A DNA stretch of 18,145 nucleotides from an uncultured Solirubrobacter sp. (GTDB lineage: Bacteria; Actinomycetota; Thermoleophilia; Solirubrobacterales; Solirubrobacteraceae), in assembly GCA_937871635.1 (NCBI GenBank), contig CALMNS010000353.1, positions 1 through 18,145 of the forward strand, in the 5' to 3' direction. Below are positions 1 through 6,258 of this stretch, piece by piece; positions within the stretch are counted from its first letter, which is position 1, and every line of letters starts with the position of its first letter. Both the position numbers and the translations under genes were made by a program. Below the pieces are notes generated by a model that saw only the letters and a program-made list of their open reading frames with translations, did not search any database and was not told where the DNA came from.

Positions 1-1361
1 GTGTCGGGCATCAGGCGCTGGGCGTCGATCAGCATCGGGAAGCTGAGCTCGTCGACCTCGACGCTGTCGGTGAACAGCATTCCGCCGTTGCCGGCATGGC
101 AGAGCGTGAGCCAGCCGTCGTTGAGCGGGCCGCCCGCCCCGCCCGACAAGACCAGGAACAGCTGGTTGACGAAGGGTTGCTGCGTGCGTGGGTCGTCGCC
201 CGAGATGACCGCCGCCGCGGGTGCACCGAACGGTCCCGGCTCGGCCATCCCGTGGTTCTCTCCCAGTCTGGAGAGCGCGAGCTGCACGGCGCTGGTGACG
301 CGATCGGCGACGTTGGTGGTGGCTACCGATGCGCTGTGCGGGTGGTCGGGGATGCCCACGACGCACCCACGGCGGAGGTGGACGCGCACCCGGCGAAAGC
401 TGCCGGCGTTGGTCGGCACGTCCCCCTCGAGGCTGTTGAACAGCCCGATCATGGCCGCCGTGCGCGCGCACGCCTCGCTGAGGTTCAGCCCGCACGGGTA
501 GCAGTCGGGGTTGTCGCGCAGGTCGATTTCGACCAACGCCTGCTCGGGGTCGACGGACACGTGGGCCTCAACCGGGATGCCGTCGGCCGCCCCGGGATAG
601 GGGTCGTGGCGCGTCGCCGCCGACGCGGTTCCGGCGGGCAGGCGGCGGATCGCCTCCACGGCCATGCGCTCGGAGTAGTCGAAGTACTCCTCGGTGCGCG
701 CGTCGAGCCGGTCCTGGCCGAACTCGCCTGCGAGCGCGAGCAGCTCGCGCTCGCCGATGCGGGCGGCGCCGACCATGGCCAGATAGTCGCCGCGCCATTG
801 CTCGGGCACGCGGATGCGCATCTCGCACATCCGGATGATGTCCGCGATGTCCGCGTAGGTCCGCTGAACCTGGACGACGGGGAAGATCAGCGCGCCCTCG
901 GCGTAGACGTCCACCGCGGCGCCCATGTAGGTCGTCGGCAGCGCGTTGCCGCAGTCGGCCTGGTGGGCCTTGACCAGGACGGTGAAGCGGTGCTCGCCGG
1001 CGTCGTCGACGACCGGGACTAGCAGCGAGTGGTCGGCCGGATGCGAGTTGCCGTGATAGGGCGAGTTGTGCAGGAACGCGTCGCCGGCGCGCAGCGCGGG
1101 ATGGAACCGTTGCATCGCCTCGGCCATCAGGTCGGGGCCGCTGAGGACGTGAATCGGGAGGCTGTCGGCCGCCATCAGCAGGCGGTTGTCGCGGGTGACG
1201 ATCGCGCACGAGAAGTCGCGGGCGGTGTTGAGCACGCCCGACCGTCCCGTGCGGTAGAGCGTGTTGCTCATCTTGCGGACGATCGCGCGCAGGCGGCTGG
1301 CGATGATGGCCAGCTCGATCGGGTCCGCCGCCGGCGCAGCGGTGTGCTCGATGGTGCTCAT
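1..1361 (-). CDS. hyuB: Hydantoinase B/oxoprolinase subunit (HyuB), C-terminus cut by window edge
   Basis: This is the B subunit of a two-subunit ATP-dependent amidohydrolase of the N-methylhydantoinase/5-oxoprolinase/caprolactamase group. It works with HyuA to open a cyclic amide or similar bond in the cytoplasm. I translated the reverse strand from the ATG at 1361 to base 3. The frame is open for 453 codons and has no stop in the window. The family is usually about 520-600 residues, so a C-terminal part is missing at the left edge. Recognisable segments are ELAIIASRLRAIVRKMSNTL near residues 17-36, an NTARDFSCAIVTRDNRL stretch near 46-62, and HNSPYHGNSHPADHS near 100-114, which matches the NDPYHGGTH-type motif of HyuB. 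The start overlaps the hyuA stop as ATGA, so translation is coupled. The exact substrate (hydantoin, oxoproline, lactam) cannot be told from the sequence. Confidence 0.92.
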   Translation of the reverse strand, partial: MSTIEHTAAPAADPIELAIIASRLRAIVRKMSNTLYRTGRSGVLNTARDFSCAIVTRDNRLLMAADSLPIHVLSGPDLMAEAMQRFHPALRAGDAFLHNSPYHGNSHPADHSLLVPVVDDAGEHRFTVLVKAHQADCGNALPTTYMGAAVDVYAEGALIFPVVQVQRTYADIADIIRMCEMRIRVPEQWRGDYLAMVGAARIGERELLALAGEFGQDRLDARTEEYFDYSERMAVEAIRRLPAGTASAATRHDPYPGAADGIPVEAHVSVDPEQALVEIDLRDNPDCYPCGLNLSEACARTAAMIGLFNSLEGDVPTNAGSFRRVRVHLRRGCVVGIPDHPHSASVATTNVADRVTSAVQLALSRLGENHGMAEPGPFGAPAAAVISGDDPRTQQPFVNQLFLVLSGGAGGPLNDGWLTLCHAGNGGMLFTDSVEVDELSFPMLIDAQRLMPD

Positions 1362-3451
1362 GTCTCCTCCAGGGTCAGCGCGAGCGCGCCGTGCGCGGTG
1401 CGTCGCGCGCTCACGCCGGGATCGACGACGACGGTGGTGAACGACGATTCGACGACCGCGGGGCCGGCGAAGGTCAAGTCGTCGGCCAGCTGCTCGAAGT
1501 CGATGATCTCGGCGTCGGTCCAGCCGCCGAACTCGAACCAGACGCGGCGGGTGGTGCGCTCCAGCGCGTGCCGCCGCGACGGCGCTATCCGGCGGTCGGC
1601 GCCGTCGCCGAGCGCCACCCGGACGCGGGCGCGCCACGCGACGATCTCGACCGCAGAGTCCGGCTCGCTGATGGCGAACAGCTGGTCGTGGGCGCGGTGG
1701 AACGCCTGCGCGAGCGCGGCCACGTGTGACTCGCCGTCGAGCTGGCCGCGCGCCAGCGGCACCTCGATCTCCCAGTTCTGGCGCGGGTAGCGCGCTTCCA
1801 TCATGTAGTCGATGGTCGCGGGCATCCCCGGGGCGGCACGCTGGGCGAAGGTCGAGCAGGCGTCGGTCAGGCGAGCGAGCACCGCGTTGACCCCGGCCGC
1901 GTCGAAGCCGGCGGTGTCGGTCACGTAGGTCTCGGCGTAGTCCGCGCTGAGGTCCGACAGCAGCGCGCCGGCGGCGCTGAGGGCCGCGCCCGTCTCGGGG
2001 ATGATCACCTGGCGGCAGCCAAGGCGCCGCGCGATGGCCACGAGGTTGAGTCCCGCGGCGCCGCCGCCGCCGACGAGCACGGCGTTGCGCGGGTCGAGAC
2101 CCTGGCCGACGGTGATCTCCTCGATGGCGTGCACCATGTTCTCGGTGGCGATCCGCACGATCGCGGCGGCCGCGTCGTCGACGTCGAGCTCGAGCGGCAG
2201 CGCCACGTCGCGCTCGATCACCCGCCGGGCCGCGCTCGCGTCGAGGACCATGGCCCCGGCCAGGAAGTACGCGGGGTCGAGGTAGCCCAGTACCAGGCAG
2301 GCGTCGGTGAGGGTCGGCCGGTCGCCGCCTTTGGCATAGCACGCCGGCCCCGGCGAGGAGCCGGCGCTCTGCGGCCCAACCTGAAGCAATCCGCCCTCGT
2401 CGATCCAGGCGATACTGCCGCCGCCGGCCCCGACGCTCGTGACGTCCACGGACGGGAAGCCGGTGATGTGGCCCTGGTACTTCGGCCCGATCCACGTCTC
2501 GCGCGTGCGCGGGATCAGCCCGTCGCGGACGACGCTGACGTCGAACGTCGTCCCGCCCGTGTCGGCCACGATGGCAGTGGCGCTGGCGTGCTCGCGAGCG
2601 GCGTGAAAGCGCCCCGCCACCGGTGCCATCGAGGGACCCGAGTTGATCGAGTGGATGGGCGCGGCGGCGATCTCCGCCGCGTCGAGCATGCCGCCCTGCG
2701 AGGTGACGATCAGCACCCGCCCGCCGAAGCCGGCCTCCGCCAGACGCCGCTCAAGCGATCCGAAGTATGTGGTCATCAAGGGCTTGAGTGACGCGTCGAT
2801 GCACGTTGAGGACGCGCGGCGGTACTCGCGCAGTGTCGGGTTGAGCTGATGGGACAGCGTGAGCGGGACGCCGGGGAGGTGTGCGGCGAGCAGCTCGCCG
2901 ACACGCAGCTCGTGCGCCGGGTCGACGATGCTCCACAGCAGCGCGACGGCCACCGCCTCCACCCCTTGGGCGCGCAGCTCGTGCGCGATCTCGAGCACGC
3001 GATCCTCGTCGAGCTCGCGGTGGATCGTGCCGTCGGCGAGGACGCGCCCGGGGACCTCGAACGTCAACGCGCGCGGCACCAGCGGCTCGGGGTAGGGCAC
3101 ACCGAAGTCGAACGGCTGGACCCGGCCACCCTCGCGGAACAGCAGGATGTCGGGGTGACCCTCGGTCGTGAGGAACGCGGTCCGCGCGGTGTTGCCGGTC
3201 ACGAGCGCGTTGATCGCGTGCGTCGTGCCGTGGATGAATCGCTCGCCGCCGGCCAGCAGCGTCCGGCGGTCCACGCCCAGCTCGTGCGCCGCCCCCTCGA
3301 GCACGTCGAGCACGCCGTCGACCGGGTCCGCGGGCGTCGTGTGCGCCTTGAACAGGCGTAGCTCGCGGCCCGTGTCGACGATGAGGTCGGTGAACGTCCC
3401 GCCGGTGTCGACGGCGAACGTCATCGCGGGTGAGTTCGCAGGACCGATCAT
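1358..3451 (-). CDS. hyuA: Hydantoinase A/oxoprolinase ATP-binding subunit (HyuA)
   Basis: This is the ATP-binding subunit that pairs with HyuB. Family members phosphorylate the cyclic amide or enol form before hydrolysis. The 697-residue protein opens with the ASKHA-type phosphate-binding motif DTGGTFTD (residues 15-22), and a second one, ADTGGTTFDVS, lies near residue 297. Family blocks HGTTHAINAL (near 74), SINSGPSMAPVAG (near 268), SVGAGGGSIAWID (near 337), GSSPGPACYAKGGDRPTLTDA (near 362) and VGGGGAAGLNL (near 462) are all present, so the gene looks intact. The ATG at 3451 overlaps the stop of the upstream pseudogene frame as ATGA. A second ATG at 3424 would give 688 residues, starting five residues before DTGGTFTD. 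Neither start has a good Shine-Dalgarno sequence. Its stop overlaps the hyuB start. Confidence 0.94.
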   Translation of the reverse strand: MIGPANSPAMTFAVDTGGTFTDLIVDTGRELRLFKAHTTPADPVDGVLDVLEGAAHELGVDRRTLLAGGERFIHGTTHAINALVTGNTARTAFLTTEGHPDILLFREGGRVQPFDFGVPYPEPLVPRALTFEVPGRVLADGTIHRELDEDRVLEIAHELRAQGVEAVAVALLWSIVDPAHELRVGELLAAHLPGVPLTLSHQLNPTLREYRRASSTCIDASLKPLMTTYFGSLERRLAEAGFGGRVLIVTSQGGMLDAAEIAAAPIHSINSGPSMAPVAGRFHAAREHASATAIVADTGGTTFDVSVVRDGLIPRTRETWIGPKYQGHITGFPSVDVTSVGAGGGSIAWIDEGGLLQVGPQSAGSSPGPACYAKGGDRPTLTDACLVLGYLDPAYFLAGAMVLDASAARRVIERDVALPLELDVDDAAAAIVRIATENMVHAIEEITVGQGLDPRNAVLVGGGGAAGLNLVAIARRLGCRQVIIPETGAALSAAGALLSDLSADYAETYVTDTAGFDAAGVNAVLARLTDACSTFAQRAAPGMPATIDYMMEARYPRQNWEIEVPLARGQLDGESHVAALAQAFHRAHDQLFAISEPDSAVEIVAWRARVRVALGDGADRRIAPSRRHALERTTRRVWFEFGGWTDAEIIDFEQLADDLTFAGPAVVESSFTTVVVDPGVSARRTAHGALALTLEET

Positions 3452-3672
3452 GCCGCCACCGCCAGCACGGTGGAGGCATCGACGTAAGTAAGGCCGTGCG
3501 CCTCGGCGACCGCGGCGAGCACCACCGCGCCGCCCCGCACGTTGACGCCACCCAGCACGTCCGGGCGTCGTTCGATCGCGCCCTCGACGCCGTAATCGGC
3601 GAGTTCGCGCGCGCAGGTCAGCGTCACGTTCTCAAGGCCGGGCTTGATCTCGCGGACCGTCGCGACCGAGTC
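3448..3672 (-). pseudogene. ald: Alanine dehydrogenase (ald) remnant with internal deletion
   Basis: Between the SDR stop and hyuA lies an open stretch of about 74 codons with no plausible ATG start. Its first part reads VATVREIKPGLENVTLT and ARELADYGVE, which resembles the N-terminus of alanine dehydrogenase (an EIKPxENRVALT block followed by a helix ending in HG-E). It then passes into PDVLGGVNVRGGAVVL, AVAEAHGLTYVD and STVLA, which resembles the extreme C-terminus of the same enzyme. The roughly 290 central residues, with the catalytic and NAD-binding parts, are absent (the family is about 370 residues). The ATG at 3674, which overlaps the SDR stop as ATGA, is out of frame and stops after 16 codons, so the start is also frameshifted. 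I infer a decayed ald whose reading frame ends in the hyuA start. A short peptide from the in-frame GTG near 3624 cannot be excluded. Confidence 0.6.
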
Positions 3673-4435
3673 ATGCCAGCGCCCCCAGGTCGACCGGCAC
3701 GCACGTGCCCGTGATTGCCGAGGAGCCGGACCCGGCCAGGAACGCCAGCGTGGCGGCGACCTCGGCGGGCTCGACGAAGCGCTTGGTCGCCTGCTCGGCG
3801 ACGAGCTCGGCGATGATCTCGTGCTCGGGCTTGCCGAGGAGGCGGACGCGGTCGGCCACCTGCCCCTCGACCAGCGGCGTGCGCATCCAGGAGGGCGCCA
3901 CGGCGTTGGCGGTGAGCCCATGCTCGGCGCCCTCGAGCGCGGCCACCTTGGTCAGGCCTAGGACGCCGTGCTTGGCGGCCACGTACGCGGCCTTGTAGCG
4001 CTCAGCGACGAAGCTCGACGTCGAGGCCGTGACGAGGATGCGCCCGCCGGGACGGCGGATCAGCTCCGACCACGCGGCCCGGATGGCCAGGAACGGACCG
4101 GTCAGCATCACGTCCAGCAGCCGGTGCCACTCCTCCTCGGAGAACTCGCCGATAGGCGCCATGTGCTGGGCGCCGGCGTTCAGGACGAGGACGTCCAGGC
4201 GGCCGTGGCGCTCGAGCGCGGCGGCGACCATCGCCGCGTTGCCCGCGGCGGTGGCGATGTCGGCGTGCAAGCAGTGCTCGCCGTTGAGATCGACGCCCAC
4301 GACATCGGCGCCGCAGCGCGTGAACTCCTCCACGATGGCGCTGCCGAGCGCGCCGGCCGCGCCGGTCACGACGGCCACCCGGCCGAGCAGCGAGGCGTCC
4401 GGCTCGGCCACCGTCACGGCTGCCTGGGTGCTCAT
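3671..4435 (-). CDS. Short-chain dehydrogenase, 3-hydroxybutyrate dehydrogenase-like
   Basis: This is a classical SDR that would oxidise a beta-hydroxy acid with NAD+, or reduce acetoacetate. From the ATG at 4435 it has 254 residues. The cofactor motif TGAAGALG is at 24-31, and D49 at the end of the second strand favours NAD over NADP. NAG is at 86-88, the catalytic serine is S138, and the YVAAK pair is Y151/K155, 13 residues after the serine as in the family. The tail (TPLVEGQ...TKRFVEPAEVAA...ITGTCVPVDLG) is typical of D-3-hydroxybutyrate dehydrogenases. The ATG at 4435 overlaps the BKACE stop as ATGA. A longer frame to 4465 has no such support. Next to BKACE it could supply the beta-keto acid, or it could handle the acetoacetate that BKACE releases. 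The true substrate may differ from 3-hydroxybutyrate. Confidence 0.9.
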   Translation of the reverse strand: MSTQAAVTVAEPDASLLGRVAVVTGAAGALGSAIVEEFTRCGADVVGVDLNGEHCLHADIATAAGNAAMVAAALERHGRLDVLVLNAGAQHMAPIGEFSEEEWHRLLDVMLTGPFLAIRAAWSELIRRPGGRILVTASTSSFVAERYKAAYVAAKHGVLGLTKVAALEGAEHGLTANAVAPSWMRTPLVEGQVADRVRLLGKPEHEIIAELVAEQATKRFVEPAEVAATLAFLAGSGSSAITGTCVPVDLGALA

Positions 4436-5382
4436 GCCGCCACCTCCTGGCGCGAGGAGCGCCACGGCGTCAGGCGCCCGCGCAGCTCGTCAGGGCCGGC
4501 GATCGGCCGACCGACGCACGCGGCGAGGGTCATTGCAGCGTCCACCAGCTCGCGGTTGGACTCGGCCACGCGCCCGCGCTCGACACGCAGGCTGTCCTCG
4601 AGCCCGACGCGACAGTCCATGCCCAACGACAGCGCCACCGCGGCGTGGCGGAGCTGCATCGGGTAGCCGGTGGCGGCCACGCCGAGGTCAGCGAGATCGT
4701 CGCCGAGGATGCGCAGGGCGCGCTCACGCAGCATGAACAGGTCCTCGAGGTCGTTCCCCGCCCCGCCGAGCACCCCGAGGACGAGTTGGATGCGGACCGG
4801 TGATTGCAGCGTGCCCTCGTCGATGAGGAAGCGCGCCATCGCGACGTGGCCCAGGTCGTAGGCCTCGAGCTCCGGTGTCGCGCCGAGGTCGCGGGCCGCG
4901 GCCGCGAACTCGCGCAGCATGGCCAGCGTGTTGACGAACGTGCCGTGACCGCTCTGCTCGAGGACGTCCCGCTCCCAATCGGTCTTCACCGTCGGCCAGC
5001 GCGCCGGCGTCGGGAACCCCTCGTAGTTCATGGTGCCGAGGTTGAACGTAGCGATGTCCGGCCGGACGGCGCGCATCCCGGCCAGGCGGTCGGCGACCGA
5101 CATCCCCGGGGCGCCACCGGTGGTGACGTTGAGCACCACGTCTGAGCGGCCCCGGATGTCGGCGGCGATCTCGGCAAACAGCTGCGGGTCGGCGCTGGGC
5201 CGGCCATCCTCGGTGCGGGCATGGAGGTGCACGCAGCTGGCCCCCGCCTCCGCAGCGGCCACGGCCTCGTCGGCGATACCCCGGGCCCCCCGCGGAATGT
5301 GCGGGCTCTGACTGGGCAGGACGTCGCCGCCGGTCACGGCCACGGTCAACGCCGACGAGCGATAACGGTCTGACGGGTGCAT
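4432..5382 (-). CDS. Beta-keto acid cleavage enzyme (BKACE, DUF849)
   Basis: BKACE enzymes are zinc-dependent. They cleave a beta-keto acid with acetyl-CoA to give acetoacetate and an acyl-CoA, and the best known member is the lysine-fermentation enzyme Kce. The 316-residue protein has the HxH zinc pair at H52 and H54 (VHLHAR), a TTGG motif in NVTTGGAPG, and the third zinc-ligand glutamate in the GLEDS motif near E262. A long N-terminal extension of the frame to 5481 is unlikely. The ATG at 5382 is preceded by AAAGGGAG seven bases upstream and is the family-like start. It is the first gene of the minus-strand operon and sits downstream of a palindrome-overlapped promoter. Members differ widely in substrate (dehydrocarnitine, 3-keto-5-aminohexanoate, beta-ketoadipate-like), so I do not name one. 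Confidence 0.93.
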   Translation of the reverse strand: MHPSDRYRSSALTVAVTGGDVLPSQSPHIPRGARGIADEAVAAAEAGASCVHLHARTEDGRPSADPQLFAEIAADIRGRSDVVLNVTTGGAPGMSVADRLAGMRAVRPDIATFNLGTMNYEGFPTPARWPTVKTDWERDVLEQSGHGTFVNTLAMLREFAAAARDLGATPELEAYDLGHVAMARFLIDEGTLQSPVRIQLVLGVLGGAGNDLEDLFMLRERALRILGDDLADLGVAATGYPMQLRHAAVALSLGMDCRVGLEDSLRVERGRVAESNRELVDAAMTLAACVGRPIAGPDELRGRLTPWRSSRQEVAA

Positions 5383-5493
5383 CTGGGCGCTCCCTTTGCT
5401 CACTGATGGGGGATGGCGACGGGGCGAAGCCGCACGCAGCCCCGATAAAGGGACTGGACCGCGGGCAGATCCGTACTTCACTCTCGATGAACT

Positions 5494-5510
5494 TCACGGG
5501 TTCACCGTGA
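5494..5510. repeat. Inverted repeat in BKACE leader
   Basis: TCACGG and CCGTGA form a perfect 6-bp inverted repeat with a 5-base spacer. It lies in the untranslated leader of the BKACE operon, just inside the GntR-type palindrome. It could be a second operator for another regulator or a small RNA hairpin. There is no run of T after it, so a simple terminator is unlikely. Confidence 0.4.
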
Positions 5511-5512
5511 TC

Positions 5513-5527
5513 TATTGTTAGACAATA
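5513..5527. promoter_or_regulatory. GntR/FadR-type operator, site 1
   Basis: This is a perfect palindrome, TATTGT-TAG-ACAATA. Its core TTGT-N3-ACAA matches the TnGT-n-ACnA pattern of FadR-subfamily GntR operators. It sits in the gap between the divergent GntR gene and the BKACE operon and overlaps the proposed -10 of the latter. Two close copies lie upstream of the ABC importer. Binding by the adjacent regulator is inferred, not shown. Confidence 0.72.
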
Positions 5528-5553
5528 CAATCAGTAGACGGATCAGTTGTCAA
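5525..5553 (-). promoter_or_regulatory. Putative sigma70 promoter of the BKACE-hyu operon
   Basis: On the minus strand TTGACA (5553-5548) is followed after 17 bases by TTGTAT (5530-5525). The -35 is perfect and the -10 is weak, matching TATAAT at three of six bases. The -10 runs into the palindrome at 5513-5527, a layout expected for repression. It would give a leader of about 135 bases. Confidence 0.45.
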
Positions 5554-5557
5554 GCCG

Positions 5558-5566
5558 TGGCATAAT
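5558..5566 (+). promoter_or_regulatory. Putative extended -10 of the GntR gene
   Basis: TGG-CATAAT has the TGn extension and five of six consensus -10 bases. Its expected start point, about 7 bases downstream, falls almost on the TTG start codon at 5575, so the message may be leaderless. No convincing -35 lies at 16-18 bases. Confidence 0.4.
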
Positions 5567-5574
5567 GCAGTGTC

Positions 5575-6258
5575 TTGCCTCCCCTCAATGCCATTCCCCT
5601 CCGCCGCGTCTCCACCGTCGAGGCGTTGACCGCCGCGCTGCGCGATCAGATCCTCGACGGGGCGCTGCCGGCCGGCGCGCCGCTGCGCGAGGCCGAGCTG
5701 TGCGAGATCTTCGGCGTCAGCCGGCACACTGTCCGGACCGCACTGCAGACCCTCGCGCACGAGGGGCTGGCGCGCCACGAGCCGAACCGCGGCGTGTCGG
5801 TGCCGCGCCTGACCACGGACGACGTCACGGACCTGTTCCGGCTGCGGGCCACGCTCGAGCTCAACGCCGCCCGGGTGCTCGCCCGGGAGCCCGAACGTCG
5901 CGAGCCCACGCGGGCCGCCGTTCGGGCCCTCGAGTCGATCGGAGACGACGCGTCCTGGACCGAGGTGCGCGACGCGGATCTCAACTTCCACCGCGCGCTC
6001 GTCGACGCGCTCGAGAGCCCGCGCACGAGCCGCACGTACGCGGCGCTGCTGGCCGAGCTGAGGGTCTGCTTCCTCGAGCTGCAACACGAGCTCGAGGATC
6101 ACGGCGACGTCGTCCACCAGCACACCGAGATCCTTGACGCGATCGAGTCCGGCGACGCCGACGAGGCGACGCGACTGCTACAAGCGCACTTGGACCGGGC
6201 GCGTGATGACATCGCCGGCGTCTACCGCCGCCGCGACGGAACCGCCGCGACCGGCTAG
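5575..6258 (+). CDS. GntR family (FadR/FCD subgroup) transcriptional regulator
   Basis: This is a 227-residue repressor-type protein. The N-terminal winged helix-turn-helix covers about residues 12-75 (LRDQILDGALPAGAPLRE, then FGVSRHTVRTALQTLAHEGL). The C-terminal FCD ligand-binding domain keeps its metal ligands D135 and H139 (DLNFH), H183 and H205. The start is a TTG at 5575. An in-frame TAA at 5563-5565 blocks anything further upstream, no in-frame ATG or GTG precedes the HTH, and no Shine-Dalgarno is visible. It is divergent from the BKACE-hyu operon and convergent with the ABC importer. Matching palindromes in both promoter regions make it the likely controller of both. The ligand is unknown, but FCD proteins usually sense a carboxylate pathway intermediate. 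Confidence 0.9.
   Translation: MPPLNAIPLRRVSTVEALTAALRDQILDGALPAGAPLREAELCEIFGVSRHTVRTALQTLAHEGLARHEPNRGVSVPRLTTDDVTDLFRLRATLELNAARVLAREPERREPTRAAVRALESIGDDASWTEVRDADLNFHRALVDALESPRTSRTYAALLAELRVCFLELQHELEDHGDVVHQHTEILDAIESGDADEATRLLQAHLDRARDDIAGVYRRRDGTAATG
6255..6258. other. Shared stop tetranucleotide CTAG of two convergent genes
   Basis: On the plus strand TAG (6256-6258) ends the GntR gene. On the minus strand TAG (6257-6255) ends the ABC ATPase. The two coding regions therefore overlap by four bases, with no room for a terminator between them. Confidence 0.95.

Noticed and set aside
96..1022. Long plus-strand open frame of 308 codons
   Set aside because: It lies opposite hyuB, is rich in Arg/Ala/Val/Asp in a way typical of the antisense frame of GC-rich genes, and has no family motif.
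3624..3674. ATG at 3674 overlapping the SDR stop, as a possible start of a small gene
   Set aside because: It reads only 16 codons before TGA and is out of frame with the Ald-like sequence.
5518..6123. Minus-strand 201-codon frame opposite the GntR gene
   Set aside because: The plus-strand frame has clear wHTH and FCD motifs; this one has none.
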